Below, in pieces: positions 18,027-25,841 of a DNA stretch of 64,000 nucleotides. Made by a program: the position numbers and the translations under genes. Under the pieces are notes generated by a model. It was not told the origin of the DNA, searched no databases, and saw only the letters and a program-made list of their open reading frames with translations. The stretch spans positions 4,550 to 68,549 of the forward strand of contig JAILHX010000157.1 of NCBI GenBank assembly GCA_024695565.1. Reading direction: 5' to 3'. Each line of letters begins with the position of its first letter. Within the stretch, counting starts at the first letter, position 1. The DNA comes from Saccharofermentans sp. Lineage in GTDB: Bacteria > Bacillota_A > Clostridia > Saccharofermentanales > Saccharofermentanaceae.

Positions 18027-18897
18027 TCTTATCGAAAATGCCGTCTCCAACATGAGCAAGGGCCATAAGGCCATTGCCAACTATATCCTTGAGTCTTATG
18101 ACAAGGCCGCATACATGACGGCTGCAAAGCTCGGTGAAGAGGTAGGCGTATCGGAATCCACTGTCGTAAGATTTACGACTGAACTGGGGTTTGACGGATA
18201 TCCGGAGTTCCAGAAGGCCCTTCAGGAGGAGATGAAGTCCAAGCTGACATCCGTTCAGCGTCTGGGTCTTACCGAGAAGTTTGAGAGCGACAGTGAAGCT
18301 TTGAAATCAGTTGTCGCACAGGATATCAATAACCTCAGGGATTCACTTAATTCAATTGACGAGAAAGAGTTCACCAACGCAGTAAATTCACTGCTTGGTG
18401 CCCGCAAGATATACATCATGGGAATCAGGGCGTCAGCGCCTCTGTCGGAGTTCATGCACTTTTACATGACACTTCTTTTCGACGACGTTGTATTGGTAAG
18501 AAGCACATGCACAAATGAGCTTTTCGAGCAGATCATGCCGATAGGCGAAGGCGACGTCATGATCGGTATCTCATTCCCGAGATATTCTGCAAGAACCATC
18601 AATTCCATGGGATATGCCAAGAAGAAAGGCGCTACGATCATTGCCATCACCGACAAGGACGATACCGCAATGACGGAGTATGCCGATATTAAACTGTTTG
18701 CTAAATCTTCAATGGCTTCATTTGTAGATTCGCTGACTGCACCGCTCTCGCTGATCAATGCACTCCTGGTATCACTCGGAATGCACAGAAAAGAGCACAT
18801 CAAATCTTCTCTGGAGTCATTGGAAACGATGTGGTCCCAGTACCGCGTCTACGAGATAGGCAGAGACCGCAAATCAGAAGACGGAGATATTTTATAA
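18010..18897 (+). CDS. RpiR/MurR-family transcriptional regulator
   Basis: Sugar-phosphate responsive DNA-binding protein. An N-terminal helix-turn-helix domain (residues ~1-75) contains AAKLGEEVGVSESTVVRFTTELGF. A SIS sugar-phosphate isomerase-like domain follows (ARKIYIMGIRASAPLSEF ... GISFPRYSARTI). I start at the ATG at 18010 because AAGAAGGTGAG lies 8 nt upstream; a GTG at 18001 is the alternative. The gene overlaps scpB and is 12 bp from cmk. Its ligand and targets are not evident, since no sugar catabolic operon is adjacent; the ROK kinase gene lies 17 kb away. Confidence 0.9.
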   Translation: MTRTLDLIENAVSNMSKGHKAIANYILESYDKAAYMTAAKLGEEVGVSESTVVRFTTELGFDGYPEFQKALQEEMKSKLTSVQRLGLTEKFESDSEALKSVVAQDINNLRDSLNSIDEKEFTNAVNSLLGARKIYIMGIRASAPLSEFMHFYMTLLFDDVVLVRSTCTNELFEQIMPIGEGDVMIGISFPRYSARTINSMGYAKKKGATIIAITDKDDTAMTEYADIKLFAKSSMASFVDSLTAPLSLINALLVSLGMHRKEHIKSSLESLETMWSQYRVYEIGRDRKSEDGDIL

Positions 18898-18909
18898 AGG
18901 AGAACTAAT

Positions 18910-19584
18910 ATGGGTATTTATCAGATCGCTATCGACGGACCTTCAGGTTCAGGCAAGAGCACACTTGCTAAGGGCATAGCCAAAGAACTCGGCATTATGT
19001 ACCTTGATACAGGCGCCATGTACCGCACATGTGCCGTTGCTTCCATCAAGAGAGGTATCAACCCCAAGGATGCTGATGCAGTTAAGCAGATGATGGATGA
19101 CGTTAAGATCGAAGTCGAGTTTATTGACGGTGTTCAGCACATGATCCTCGACGGTGAGGACGTTACGGGTGAACTCAGAACTCCTCAGACGTCCATTGCA
19201 GCATCAGATATCTCAGCTCTTCCTTTTGTAAGAACCGCAATGGTTTCCCTGCAAAGAGAGATCGCCAAGAATCAGACATTTGTCCTTGACGGCAGAGACA
19301 TCGCATCAGTTGTCCTTCCTGACGCCAAGTATAAGTTCTTCGTTATCTGTTCTCCTGAAGTAAGAGCAGAGAGGAGACTTGCTGAGCTTCAGGCTGCAGG
19401 CGACAATTCACAGACATTAGAAGAAGTATTGAGAGATATTAACTACAGAGACGAGCAGGATTCCAAGAGAGCTGCTTCTCCGCTTATCCAGGTCCCTGAA
19501 GCTATAGTCATCGATACAGGCAAGTACACGATCGAAGGTACAAGAGAATTCCTCTTAAGCCACCTGGATGAAGAAGATAAATGA
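18910..19584 (+). CDS. cmk: cytidylate kinase
   Basis: Phosphorylates CMP and dCMP to diphosphates. The P-loop is GPSGSGKST near residues 10-18, with AKELGIMYLDTGAMYR just after, the hallmark of the family. The NMP-binding region includes FVLDGRDIASVVLPDA. The length of 224 is typical. Ribosome site AAAGGAG precedes the ATG. The stop overlaps the ATG of ispH-rpsA by 4 bp (ATGA), the arrangement common in Clostridia. Confidence 0.97.
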   Translation: MGIYQIAIDGPSGSGKSTLAKGIAKELGIMYLDTGAMYRTCAVASIKRGINPKDADAVKQMMDDVKIEVEFIDGVQHMILDGEDVTGELRTPQTSIAASDISALPFVRTAMVSLQREIAKNQTFVLDGRDIASVVLPDAKYKFFVICSPEVRAERRLAELQAAGDNSQTLEEVLRDINYRDEQDSKRAASPLIQVPEAIVIDTGKYTIEGTREFLLSHLDEEDK

Positions 19585-21641
19585 ACATAACCGTCGCTAA
19601 GTCTTCAGGGTTCTGTTTTGGTGTTAAGAATGCGGTATCGGCTGCACAGGATGCGGTCGGCGTTGTATCTGACGGCAGGAAACTTGTCATGCTGGGCGAG
19701 ATCGTCCATAACCGTTATGTGGTAGATAAGCTCGTGGAAGGCGGGTTTACGATCTGCGAGACGGCAGAAGAATGCCCGGCTGATTCTGTTGTAATCATCA
19801 GAGCGCATGGTGTTACTCCTTCAGAGATCGATATCCTGAAGTCCAAAAATTGCGAGATCAGGGACATGACCTGTCCGTTCGTTTCCAAGATCCATAAGAT
19901 CGTCAGTGAGAATTCTTCCGAAGGAAAGAACATAATAATCGCCGGAACGAAGGGGCACCCTGAGGTAACCGGCATATTGGGCGAAGCAGAGGGCAAAGGC
20001 GTCAAATGCGCTGTAATAAAGGCTCCTGAGGATCTTGAGAATCTGGATTTTCCTCTTGAAAGTGCAATATTGATTTCCCAAACGACTTTCTCGAGCGACA
20101 TGTTCAAAAAAATTTGCTCAACTGTTAAAAATAAAATTGAAAAATATAATGTTTTTGATACAATATGTATTACGACTGAAAGTAGGCAAAAGGAAGCCGC
20201 TTCGCTCTCTGAGATATCAGATTCGATGATCGTCATCGGTTCTGCTCACAGTTCGAACACCACCAAGCTTTTTGACATCTGCAAAGGTCGTTGTGCAAGA
20301 ACATTCCTTGTAAATTCCGGTGCTGAAGTAGGGCGCCTCATCTCGGAAGGGAAGATCCTTCCTACAGACAGAGTCGGGATTACAGCGGGTGCATCTACAC
20401 CGGAAGCTATTATTTTGGAGGTTGTTCAACAAATGAACGAAGAAGAGAAGATCACAAATCAGGGCTTTGACACAGAGTTTGCCGATGCCGTCGATTCCAT
20501 TCAGCAGGTTAGAAGAGGTGCCGTTGTTAAGGGCAATATTACTTCCGCTGATGACGACTATGTTTACGTAGACGTTCACGACAAGTCCGAAGGAAGAATT
20601 TCACGTAAGGAGTTTGATTCGGATCCTGACTTCGATCTTGATAAGGCAATTGCCGAGCACACAGAAGTTACCGTTAAGGTCAGAAGCATCAAGAATTCCG
20701 ATCAGGGCAAGGAGATCATCCTTTCTAAGAATGATGTAGAGTCCGAGAAGGGCAGAGCTGAGATCGAGGAAGCTTATAAGAACAAGACTCCTATCGAAGT
20801 TAAGGTTACACGCACAGTTAAGGACGGTATCATCGGTTCTTATAAGGGTGTAGATATCTATATTCACAGAACACAGATCAAGACAGGCGAGGTTAAGGAC
20901 CTTGAGTCTTATGTTGGTCAGACTCTCGAGATCGTTGTTACTAAGTTCGATACAGAGAAGGGCCGCCTCAGAATCTCCGGAAGCCACAGAGTTATCGTTT
21001 CCGAAGAGCGCCGTAAGAAGTCTGCAGAGATCTGGGACAACATCGAAGAAGGCAAGCACTATAAAGGTGTAGTAAGAAGCCTTGTTGATTTCGGTGCATT
21101 CATCGATATCGGCGGTGTTGACGGACTCGTTCACGTTTCCGAGCTCTCATGGAGCCGCAACGCTAAGCCCGCTGACGTTCTGAAGGTTGGCGAGGAGATC
21201 GACGTTTATGTTAAGTCTTTCGATAAGGAAACAAGAAAGATCTCATTGGGCTACAAGAAGCTCGAGGATGATCCTTACTACAACATCGAAGAGAGAATGC
21301 CTGTAGGCTGCATCGTTCAGGGTACAGTTGTCCGTCTTACAAAGTTCGGCGCTTTTGTTCAGCTTGAGCCCGATCTCGACGCACTCTGCCACGTTTCTCA
21401 GATCTCTTCCAGAAGACTTGAGAAGCCTGAGGATGCTCTTACTGTAGGCCAGGTTGTTCAGGCTAAGGTTATCAAGATCGAACCCGATGCAAGAAGAATC
21501 TCCATCTCCATCAAGGAAGTAGCTCCTATCGATCCTGAGCTCCCTAAGGAAGAGGCAGCTCCTGCAGAGGAAGCTCCCGTTGCAGAGGAAGCACCTGTAG
21601 AGGCAGAGGCTGAAGCACCTGCAGCAGATACAGAAGCTTAA
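19581..21641 (+). CDS. ispH: bifunctional IspH (HMBPP reductase) - ribosomal protein S1 fusion
   Basis: Residues 1-~285 are IspH, the [4Fe-4S] enzyme producing IPP and DMAPP from HMBPP. Iron-sulfur cysteines are in SSGFCFGVKNAV, RDMTCPFVSK and DTICITTESRQKEA. The conserved RAHG(V) and TKGHPEVTG motifs are present. Residues ~305-640 hold four S1 RNA-binding repeats; the third (GVVRSLVDFGAFIDIGGVDG) and fourth (GTVVRLTKFGAFVQLEPD) are the most canonical. The tail is an Ala/Glu/Pro-rich stretch. This fusion is known in many Clostridia. The fused S1 part probably acts in translation initiation on the ribosome. A strong terminator follows. An internal ATG at 20432 might allow separate S1 synthesis, but no clear ribosome site supports this. 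Confidence 0.95.
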   Translation: MNITVAKSSGFCFGVKNAVSAAQDAVGVVSDGRKLVMLGEIVHNRYVVDKLVEGGFTICETAEECPADSVVIIRAHGVTPSEIDILKSKNCEIRDMTCPFVSKIHKIVSENSSEGKNIIIAGTKGHPEVTGILGEAEGKGVKCAVIKAPEDLENLDFPLESAILISQTTFSSDMFKKICSTVKNKIEKYNVFDTICITTESRQKEAASLSEISDSMIVIGSAHSSNTTKLFDICKGRCARTFLVNSGAEVGRLISEGKILPTDRVGITAGASTPEAIILEVVQQMNEEEKITNQGFDTEFADAVDSIQQVRRGAVVKGNITSADDDYVYVDVHDKSEGRISRKEFDSDPDFDLDKAIAEHTEVTVKVRSIKNSDQGKEIILSKNDVESEKGRAEIEEAYKNKTPIEVKVTRTVKDGIIGSYKGVDIYIHRTQIKTGEVKDLESYVGQTLEIVVTKFDTEKGRLRISGSHRVIVSEERRKKSAEIWDNIEEGKHYKGVVRSLVDFGAFIDIGGVDGLVHVSELSWSRNAKPADVLKVGEEIDVYVKSFDKETRKISLGYKKLEDDPYYNIEERMPVGCIVQGTVVRLTKFGAFVQLEPDLDALCHVSQISSRRLEKPEDALTVGQVVQAKVIKIEPDARRISISIKEVAPIDPELPKEEAAPAEEAPVAEEAPVEAEAEAPAADTEA

Positions 21642-21662
21642 TTAAATACTTTAAGTTATTCC

Positions 21663-21699
21663 AAAGACCGCACTTCATTCCGGGTGCGGTCTTTTTTTT
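21663..21699 (+). terminator. rho-independent terminator after ispH-rpsA
   Basis: Eleven-base-pair stem AAAGACCGCAC / GTGCGGTCTTT with a 10-nt loop and a run of eight T. Confidence 0.92.
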
Positions 21700-21716
21700 G
21701 TTCTTGATCGGCGAAA

Positions 21717-21760
21717 ACTATGGTAAAAAGTATGGTCTTGACCATATGTTTTACCATAGT
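21717..21760. repeat. 44-bp near-perfect palindrome in the non-coding region
   Basis: ACTATGGTAAAA at the left is the exact complement of TTTTACCATAGT at the right, and the inner GTATGGTC / GACCATAT continues the pairing up to a 2-nt centre TT. Of 21 pairs, one is mismatched and one is G-T. No T-run follows, so it is not a simple terminator. It lies in the 357-bp gap between ispH-rpsA and the tRNA genes, in which no open frame of note exists. Confidence 0.85.
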
Positions 21761-21770
21761 TATATCTAAA

Positions 21771-21874
21771 TGCGTTTTTGGATACGTATAGTAACGTATT
21801 AAAAAACGTAATTCTGGCTGTTTTAGGCTGAAAGTGCGTTTAAAAGTGTGTTTGCTAACGTATCGAAAAACGTA
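21771..21874. repeat. three copies of a 19-bp ACGTA-flanked motif
   Basis: Two direct copies, TAACGTATTAAAAAACGTA (21792-21810) and TAACGTATCGAAAAACGTA (21856-21874), differ at two positions. An inverted, less exact copy, TGCGTTTTTGGATACGTAT, lies at 21771-21789. Further TGCGTTT-like fragments fall between them. Together with the palindrome just upstream this forms a dense cluster of possible protein-binding sites. The rest of the gap to 21942 is AT-rich with nothing else recognised. Confidence 0.7.
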
Positions 21875-21942
21875 TTTTTCAACGGAAACTTGTCTGTTAC
21901 TGCAAGTACATCAAACTTATTTATTTTTAATAATAAATCGAC

Positions 21943-21971
21943 TTGCATAATTTTAGATGTTGTTATAAGAT
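21943..21971 (+). promoter_or_regulatory. predicted promoter of the tRNA-Pro pair
   Basis: TTGCAT, 17-nt spacer, TAAGAT. An overlapping alternative is an extended -10, TGTTATAAG. The first tRNA begins 27 nt later. Confidence 0.5.
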
Positions 21972-21998
21972 TTATAGGCTTGTTAGAGGAAACTGCAC

Positions 21999-22074
21999 CG
22001 GGGTGTGGCTCAGGTGGTAGAGTGCCTGCTTCGGGAGCAGGAGGCCGTGGGTTCAAGTCCCGCCACTCCGACCA
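21999..22074 (+). tRNA. tRNA-Pro (anticodon CGG)
   Basis: Folds as a full cloverleaf: acceptor CGGGGTG / CACTCCG, D stem GCTC / GAGT, anticodon stem CCTGC / GCAGG with loop TTCGGGA giving anticodon CGG, T stem GTGGG / CCCGC with loop TTCAAGT, discriminator A and encoded CCA. It reads CCG proline codons. Confidence 0.95.
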
Positions 22075-22103
22075 ATATTTTTCCTTAACATAAGCGTGAT
22101 CAT

Positions 22104-22180
22104 CGGGGTGTAGCTCAGGTGGCTAGAGTGCTTGCTTAGGGAGCAAGAGGTCGTGGGTTCAAGTCCCGTCACTCCGACCA
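22104..22180 (+). tRNA. tRNA-Pro (anticodon AGG, A34 would be inosine)
   Basis: Cloverleaf nearly identical to the preceding tRNA outside the anticodon arm: acceptor CGGGGTG / CACTCCG, anticodon stem CTTGC / GCAAG with loop TTAGGGA giving AGG, T loop TTCAAGT, encoded CCA. An adenine at position 34 is unusual in bacterial tRNA-Pro; deamination by TadA would let it read CCU, CCC and CCA. Confidence 0.92.
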
Positions 22181-22183
22181 ACA

Positions 22184-22222
22184 AAAAGACCTTCAGGCTT
22201 AATGCTTGAAGGTCTTTTCTTT
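22184..22222 (+). terminator. rho-independent terminator after the tRNA pair
   Basis: AAAAGACCTTCA pairs with TGAAGGTCTTTT around an 11-nt loop that can pair further, then CTTTT. It ends the tRNA transcript before the higBA promoter. Confidence 0.88.
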
Positions 22223-22238
22223 TGACTAAATGCAACTG

Positions 22239-22274
22239 TATCTGTTTGACATATATACGCACAACAGATATACT
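22239..22274 (+). promoter_or_regulatory. higBA promoter overlapping an 8-bp inverted repeat operator
   Basis: TTGACA (22246-22251), 17-nt spacer, TATACT (22269-22274) is a strong promoter match. The inverted repeat TATCTGTT ... AACAGATA (22239-22246 and 22263-22270) spans it with a 16-nt gap, as expected for HigA autorepression. The -10 ends only 6 nt before the higB ATG at 22281. Confidence 0.75.
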
Positions 22275-22280
22275 TAAACT

Positions 22281-22562
22281 ATGATTAAGAGCTTTACTGA
22301 TAAAGAAACAGAAAAGATATTTAATCAGGAGTTTTCGAAAAAGCTTCCTCATTCTATTCAAGGGGTAGCTTTGCGAAAACTCATTATGATGAATAATGCT
22401 GAAGTGATTGAAGATTTACGGGTTCCTCCAGCTAATAGATTGGAACAATTGAAAGGGGACAGAAAAGGTCAATACAGTATTCGAATCAATGATCAATACA
22501 GGATTTGTTTCAGGTTTTTTGATCATGATTGTTATGATGTTGAAATTGTTGATTATCATTAA
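22281..22562 (+). CDS. higB: HigB-family (RelE superfamily) toxin
   Basis: Ribosome-dependent mRNA interferase of the host-inhibition type II toxin family. The 93 residues start MIKSFTDKETEKIF and include RLEQLKGDRKGQYSIRINDQYRICFRF, the characteristic C-terminal half of HigB/'plasmid maintenance killer' proteins with the conserved basic and aromatic residues. The toxin gene precedes the antitoxin gene, as usual for higBA. There is no ribosome site before the ATG, and the predicted transcription start falls at about the ATG itself, so the mRNA may be leaderless. The region is more AT-rich than its neighbours and lies just behind tRNA genes, which suggests horizontal gain. Confidence 0.92.
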   Translation: MIKSFTDKETEKIFNQEFSKKLPHSIQGVALRKLIMMNNAEVIEDLRVPPANRLEQLKGDRKGQYSIRINDQYRICFRFFDHDCYDVEIVDYH

Positions 22563-22574
22563 GGAGTTATAGCT

Positions 22575-22868
22575 ATGGATAATAAGATAAAAACACCCAC
22601 AATAGGTCAGATTCTCAAAGAAGAATTTTTGGAACCATTGGATATTACTGCGTACCGTTTGGCGAAGGACATTGGTGTTCCTTCTTCCAGAGTGTTGGAA
22701 ATATTGCATGACAGGAGAAAGATAACTCCTGATACTTCTCTGCGACTGGCCAAGTATTTTGGTTTATCAGACAAATACTTTTTGAATCTTCAAAATGATA
22801 TTGATATAAGGCTTCTTAAGGAAACTCAAAAGGACGAATTAGACAAGATAATTCCATACTCTGCGTAA
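22575..22868 (+). CDS. higA: HigA-family antitoxin (Xre-type DNA-binding protein)
   Basis: Neutralises the adjacent HigB and represses the operon. The helix-turn-helix reads AYRLAKDIGVPSSRVLEILHDRRKITPDTSLRLAKYF, the conserved HigA/VapI pattern. The first residues, PTIGQILKEEFLEPLDIT, are also typical. The 97-residue length is usual. An AAGGAG ribosome site lies at the end of higB (22561-22566), 8 nt before the ATG, so the antitoxin has an ordinary site while the toxin does not. The inverted repeat at 22239-22270 is its likely operator. Confidence 0.93.
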   Translation: MDNKIKTPTIGQILKEEFLEPLDITAYRLAKDIGVPSSRVLEILHDRRKITPDTSLRLAKYFGLSDKYFLNLQNDIDIRLLKETQKDELDKIIPYSA

Positions 22869-22922
22869 CTCTGAACTAACTATTTTAGACATCTAGTGTC
22901 CTTCATTCTGACTGGCTTTACC

Positions 22923-22951
22923 TTGTTAGTGTAACACGATTGTAATATAAT
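22923..22951 (+). promoter_or_regulatory. predicted promoter of the 23-kb surface protein
   Basis: TTGTTA, 17-nt spacer, TATAAT. The start codon is 142 nt downstream, leaving a long untranslated leader with no recognised riboswitch. Confidence 0.55.
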
Positions 22952-23092
22952 CAAGTTCTCTTAATTCATTGTGGGGATGTTTGATTTTCTGTCAGATTTA
23001 TTCTCTCACTCAATTTGTTTGCGCGTTTTGTTTATGGGTGATCAGACTTCGCATGCAGCTCGAAAAGAATCAAGTATTACAGGAGGCTCTTT

Positions 23093-25825
23093 ATGGAGAA
23101 AGGTAAATTGAAGAAGCGTTTATCCAAGCTTGTTGCCGGCATCGTATCGGCTGCTATTGTTTTTTCGCTGGTACCTAAGATCCTGGGTACTGATATCGTT
23201 CGTGCTGCCGGTGAATACAATATCTGGGTAGGCGGTGTTCAAGTTAGCGAAGCTAACAAGGGAAATGTCTTAAATACTGAAGGAGAACCTTCGGTTACGT
23301 TTAATTCGGATACTTATACGCTTACTTTTAATAATCCGGTAAACCTCGGTACCAAAACAGTTGACGAAAGTGAAGTTGTTGTTTATATTGGCAATTTGGG
23401 CCACGATATAAGTCTTTGTGGAAAGGCTGATCTTGTATCAGATTCATATACTTTTGCTGTTTCTTCGAGTTCAAATGACAAAGTAACGTTTAATGGTGTG
23501 TTTTCTTCTGCAAAGTCTTTTGCTGTAAATAATATGGTTGTAGACGGTGGAGAAATAACAACTGGTGTTGGGATTGCTGCTGCGAGCTTCACTATGAACG
23601 GTGGAACAGTAGTTACACCATATTATACTGGAGAGAGCTGCACTTTAGCTGGTGGCTCTTTTACTGCTAATAATGACAATGTTCTTGTTAATGGTAGTGC
23701 AGGTATCCAATGCAAAAATCTTGAGATTACCGGTGGTACGGTTAATTCTACAGGTCCAGTAATCGGAATTTATTCCGCGGATACGGTTATTATTTCCGGA
23801 GGTGTGGTTGAAGCAACTGGCCTCAATTATGGTATTTATGCTGTAAATAATATAACTGTTTCCGGTGAAACAGCCATTGTAATTGCCAATGCTACTAGTG
23901 AAGCTGACAGTTTTGCGATAGTAAGCAAGAGTGGCAATATTACCCTTTCCGATAAAATGGGATATGTTGAATATGCGACTGCTGTTGCTGATACACATCC
24001 TAGCGATAAACCTAATTATAATTTTAATAGTGTTGTTTATAATAAGCCCAAAGACGATGGCGGCTTCAGACTGTCTAATATCACAATTGCAAATAAGGAT
24101 AAAATCGGCAAAATAACCTATGAAGCTGGTGAGGGTACCGGCAAAGTCATCACTGAACTCCATTCTTTTGACGAAAAATACAAGCTTCGGGAATTTCCTG
24201 AAGATTTATGGCAAGAACCGTCCGGAAAGCATTTCTATCGTTGGTCTGTTGATGATGGAAATGTTACTGGTGAACTTGAATATCCGTTAATGGATTATAC
24301 AATTTGCGGTAATACCGCAACAATGACTGCTATTTATGTTAACTGGATCAGAGGTTGGGAGGATACCGGTGATAACGGTGTTGACACTTCCGAGAACAAA
24401 GGTGTAAACGATGTTCCTTTTTCTATTGCGCAAACAGGGGCTGAGATTCCTATGGTTTCCGGAGATGGTATTGATATATCTCTTATGAAAGGATACATTC
24501 TTGTAGATAAAAGACTTGACTTTGTTAGTTACAGCAGCGGAACAGTAATCAAGACGATAACCATGACTGAAGGATCGTCAAACTATTACTATTGTAATTA
24601 TGATTACACAGACTTTAATGAGGATGTTTATCTCCGTTTTGCCACTGAGTATGACCCATCGACTATTAGCTGCACTGTTACCTGGAAGGCTGGAGAAGGC
24701 TCAGGAACAGATATAACTGAGACTGCAGGCTATGGCGAACAGGTTTATTTCAAAGATTTCCCCAGCACATGGACTGAACCTGCTGATGGAAGACATTTTG
24801 ACGGCTGGCAGGTTGAAGGCACTAGCATAACGCCTCATTATGAATGGTGCAGTGGTGGTTGGACACCTGGTATTACATATGAATATGTTTATGAGGATAT
24901 AACATGTACGGCTAAGTATAAGTATTGGATCACAGGTTATGAAGATACCGGTGATGGCGGTATTAAAGAGATTGGTGATACTTTACGCGGAATTGTAGAA
25001 ACAGGTGCAGATAATTGCGCCTCTGAAGGTGACACTGTAGAGCTCGAGATCACTTATAAGGATGGTTTCTCGATGGTGGACGACAAAGTTGAAGTTATAG
25101 GTGTATCTTCAGGTAATGTAATTGCTACCGTTACTCTGTCTTATCATGAAATGAGTAACAGTTACAGAGGAACATTTACGATGCCCGGAGAGGATGTAAC
25201 ACTCCGTTTTGCTACGAAGGATAACAATGCGAGCTCCAGTTCAAGTTCGAGTTCATCAAGTTCATCCAGTTCGAGTTCATCCGGTTCAAGTTCTTCGAGC
25301 TCCGGTTCAACCGACACAAGCTCAAGCGATGCTTCAGTTTCAAGCTCTGGCACAAGCTCAGCTTCTGATTCTTCTGCAACTACTGTAACGAACGGTAATC
25401 CTTACGTTATTGTCAAGGGTGCCAACGGTACATGGGATGGCGTAAGCAACTATATTGTTGAAGTTTCCGATAGCGTTGCCGATGATACCATTCTTGACCG
25501 TTATCTCTGGTCAGCTGTTGACGGGCATCAGTTGGGTGATGGCGAGCACGTGATCCGTAAGGGAAGCGTTATCGTTGAGATTTACAGCGATTACCTTAAG
25601 ACGTTGGGTGCAGGTGAGCATACTATCGTTGTTAACTTCTCGGATTATTCGGTTACAACGACAATAACGATCAGTGCTGCAGCTGCAGGCGGTGCAAACG
25701 CTGCAAGTGTTCCTTCCACAGGTGAGACCATTGCTCCCACATTGTTTGCCGGATCAGTATTCGTTATCGCTGCGTTAGGATTAGGCTCTGCCGTAATCGT
25801 TAAGAAGCGCAAGGAAGAGATCTGA
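23093..25825 (+). CDS. sortase-type cell-surface protein with InlB-like repeats and Ser-rich stalk
   Basis: Ribosome site CAGGAGG precedes the ATG. Residues 1-~40 are a signal peptide (KKRLSKLVAGIVSAAIVFSLV). Residues ~45-320 are rich in Gly/Thr/Val with short repeats such as MNGGTVV, EITGGTVNS and VIISGGVVEATG, suggesting a beta-helix. Two related blocks, at ~340-480 and ~525-690, begin with KITYEAGEGTGK and TVTWKAGEGSGT and contain W-x-x-G-x-EDTGD; these look like InlB-type beta-grasp modules. A Ser-rich stalk runs from ~714 to 762. An X2-like Ig domain (~765-865) precedes VPSTGET at 873-879, a transmembrane segment and KKRKEEI. A noncanonical LPXTG-like motif implies sortase anchoring; no sortase gene is in the window. 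The ligand is unknown. Confidence 0.85.
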   Translation: MEKGKLKKRLSKLVAGIVSAAIVFSLVPKILGTDIVRAAGEYNIWVGGVQVSEANKGNVLNTEGEPSVTFNSDTYTLTFNNPVNLGTKTVDESEVVVYIGNLGHDISLCGKADLVSDSYTFAVSSSSNDKVTFNGVFSSAKSFAVNNMVVDGGEITTGVGIAAASFTMNGGTVVTPYYTGESCTLAGGSFTANNDNVLVNGSAGIQCKNLEITGGTVNSTGPVIGIYSADTVIISGGVVEATGLNYGIYAVNNITVSGETAIVIANATSEADSFAIVSKSGNITLSDKMGYVEYATAVADTHPSDKPNYNFNSVVYNKPKDDGGFRLSNITIANKDKIGKITYEAGEGTGKVITELHSFDEKYKLREFPEDLWQEPSGKHFYRWSVDDGNVTGELEYPLMDYTICGNTATMTAIYVNWIRGWEDTGDNGVDTSENKGVNDVPFSIAQTGAEIPMVSGDGIDISLMKGYILVDKRLDFVSYSSGTVIKTITMTEGSSNYYYCNYDYTDFNEDVYLRFATEYDPSTISCTVTWKAGEGSGTDITETAGYGEQVYFKDFPSTWTEPADGRHFDGWQVEGTSITPHYEWCSGGWTPGITYEYVYEDITCTAKYKYWITGYEDTGDGGIKEIGDTLRGIVETGADNCASEGDTVELEITYKDGFSMVDDKVEVIGVSSGNVIATVTLSYHEMSNSYRGTFTMPGEDVTLRFATKDNNASSSSSSSSSSSSSSSSSGSSSSSSGSTDTSSSDASVSSSGTSSASDSSATTVTNGNPYVIVKGANGTWDGVSNYIVEVSDSVADDTILDRYLWSAVDGHQLGDGEHVIRKGSVIVEIYSDYLKTLGAGEHTIVVNFSDYSVTTTITISAAAAGGANAASVPSTGETIAPTLFAGSVFVIAALGLGSAVIVKKRKEEI
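25232..25378 (+). repeat. serine-codon low-complexity tract inside the surface protein
   Basis: Mostly serine codons, largely TCA, AGT/AGC, TCG and TCC, with few glycines, coding for the Ser-rich stalk. The near-repetitive DNA (AGTTCGAGTTCATC units) is prone to length change by slippage. Confidence 0.85.
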
Positions 25826-25841
25826 GTTAACTGATTCTTAT

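Noticed and set aside
22003..22874. tRNA-integrated element with duplicated tRNA 3' end (attL/attR)
   Set aside because: The only second copy of the tRNA 3' sequence is the adjacent intact tRNA; no integrase or downstream tRNA fragment is seen.
23645..24163. Minus-strand 172-residue frame inside the surface protein gene
   Set aside because: No ribosome site or recognisable domain; composition mirrors the Gly/Thr/Val coding strand.
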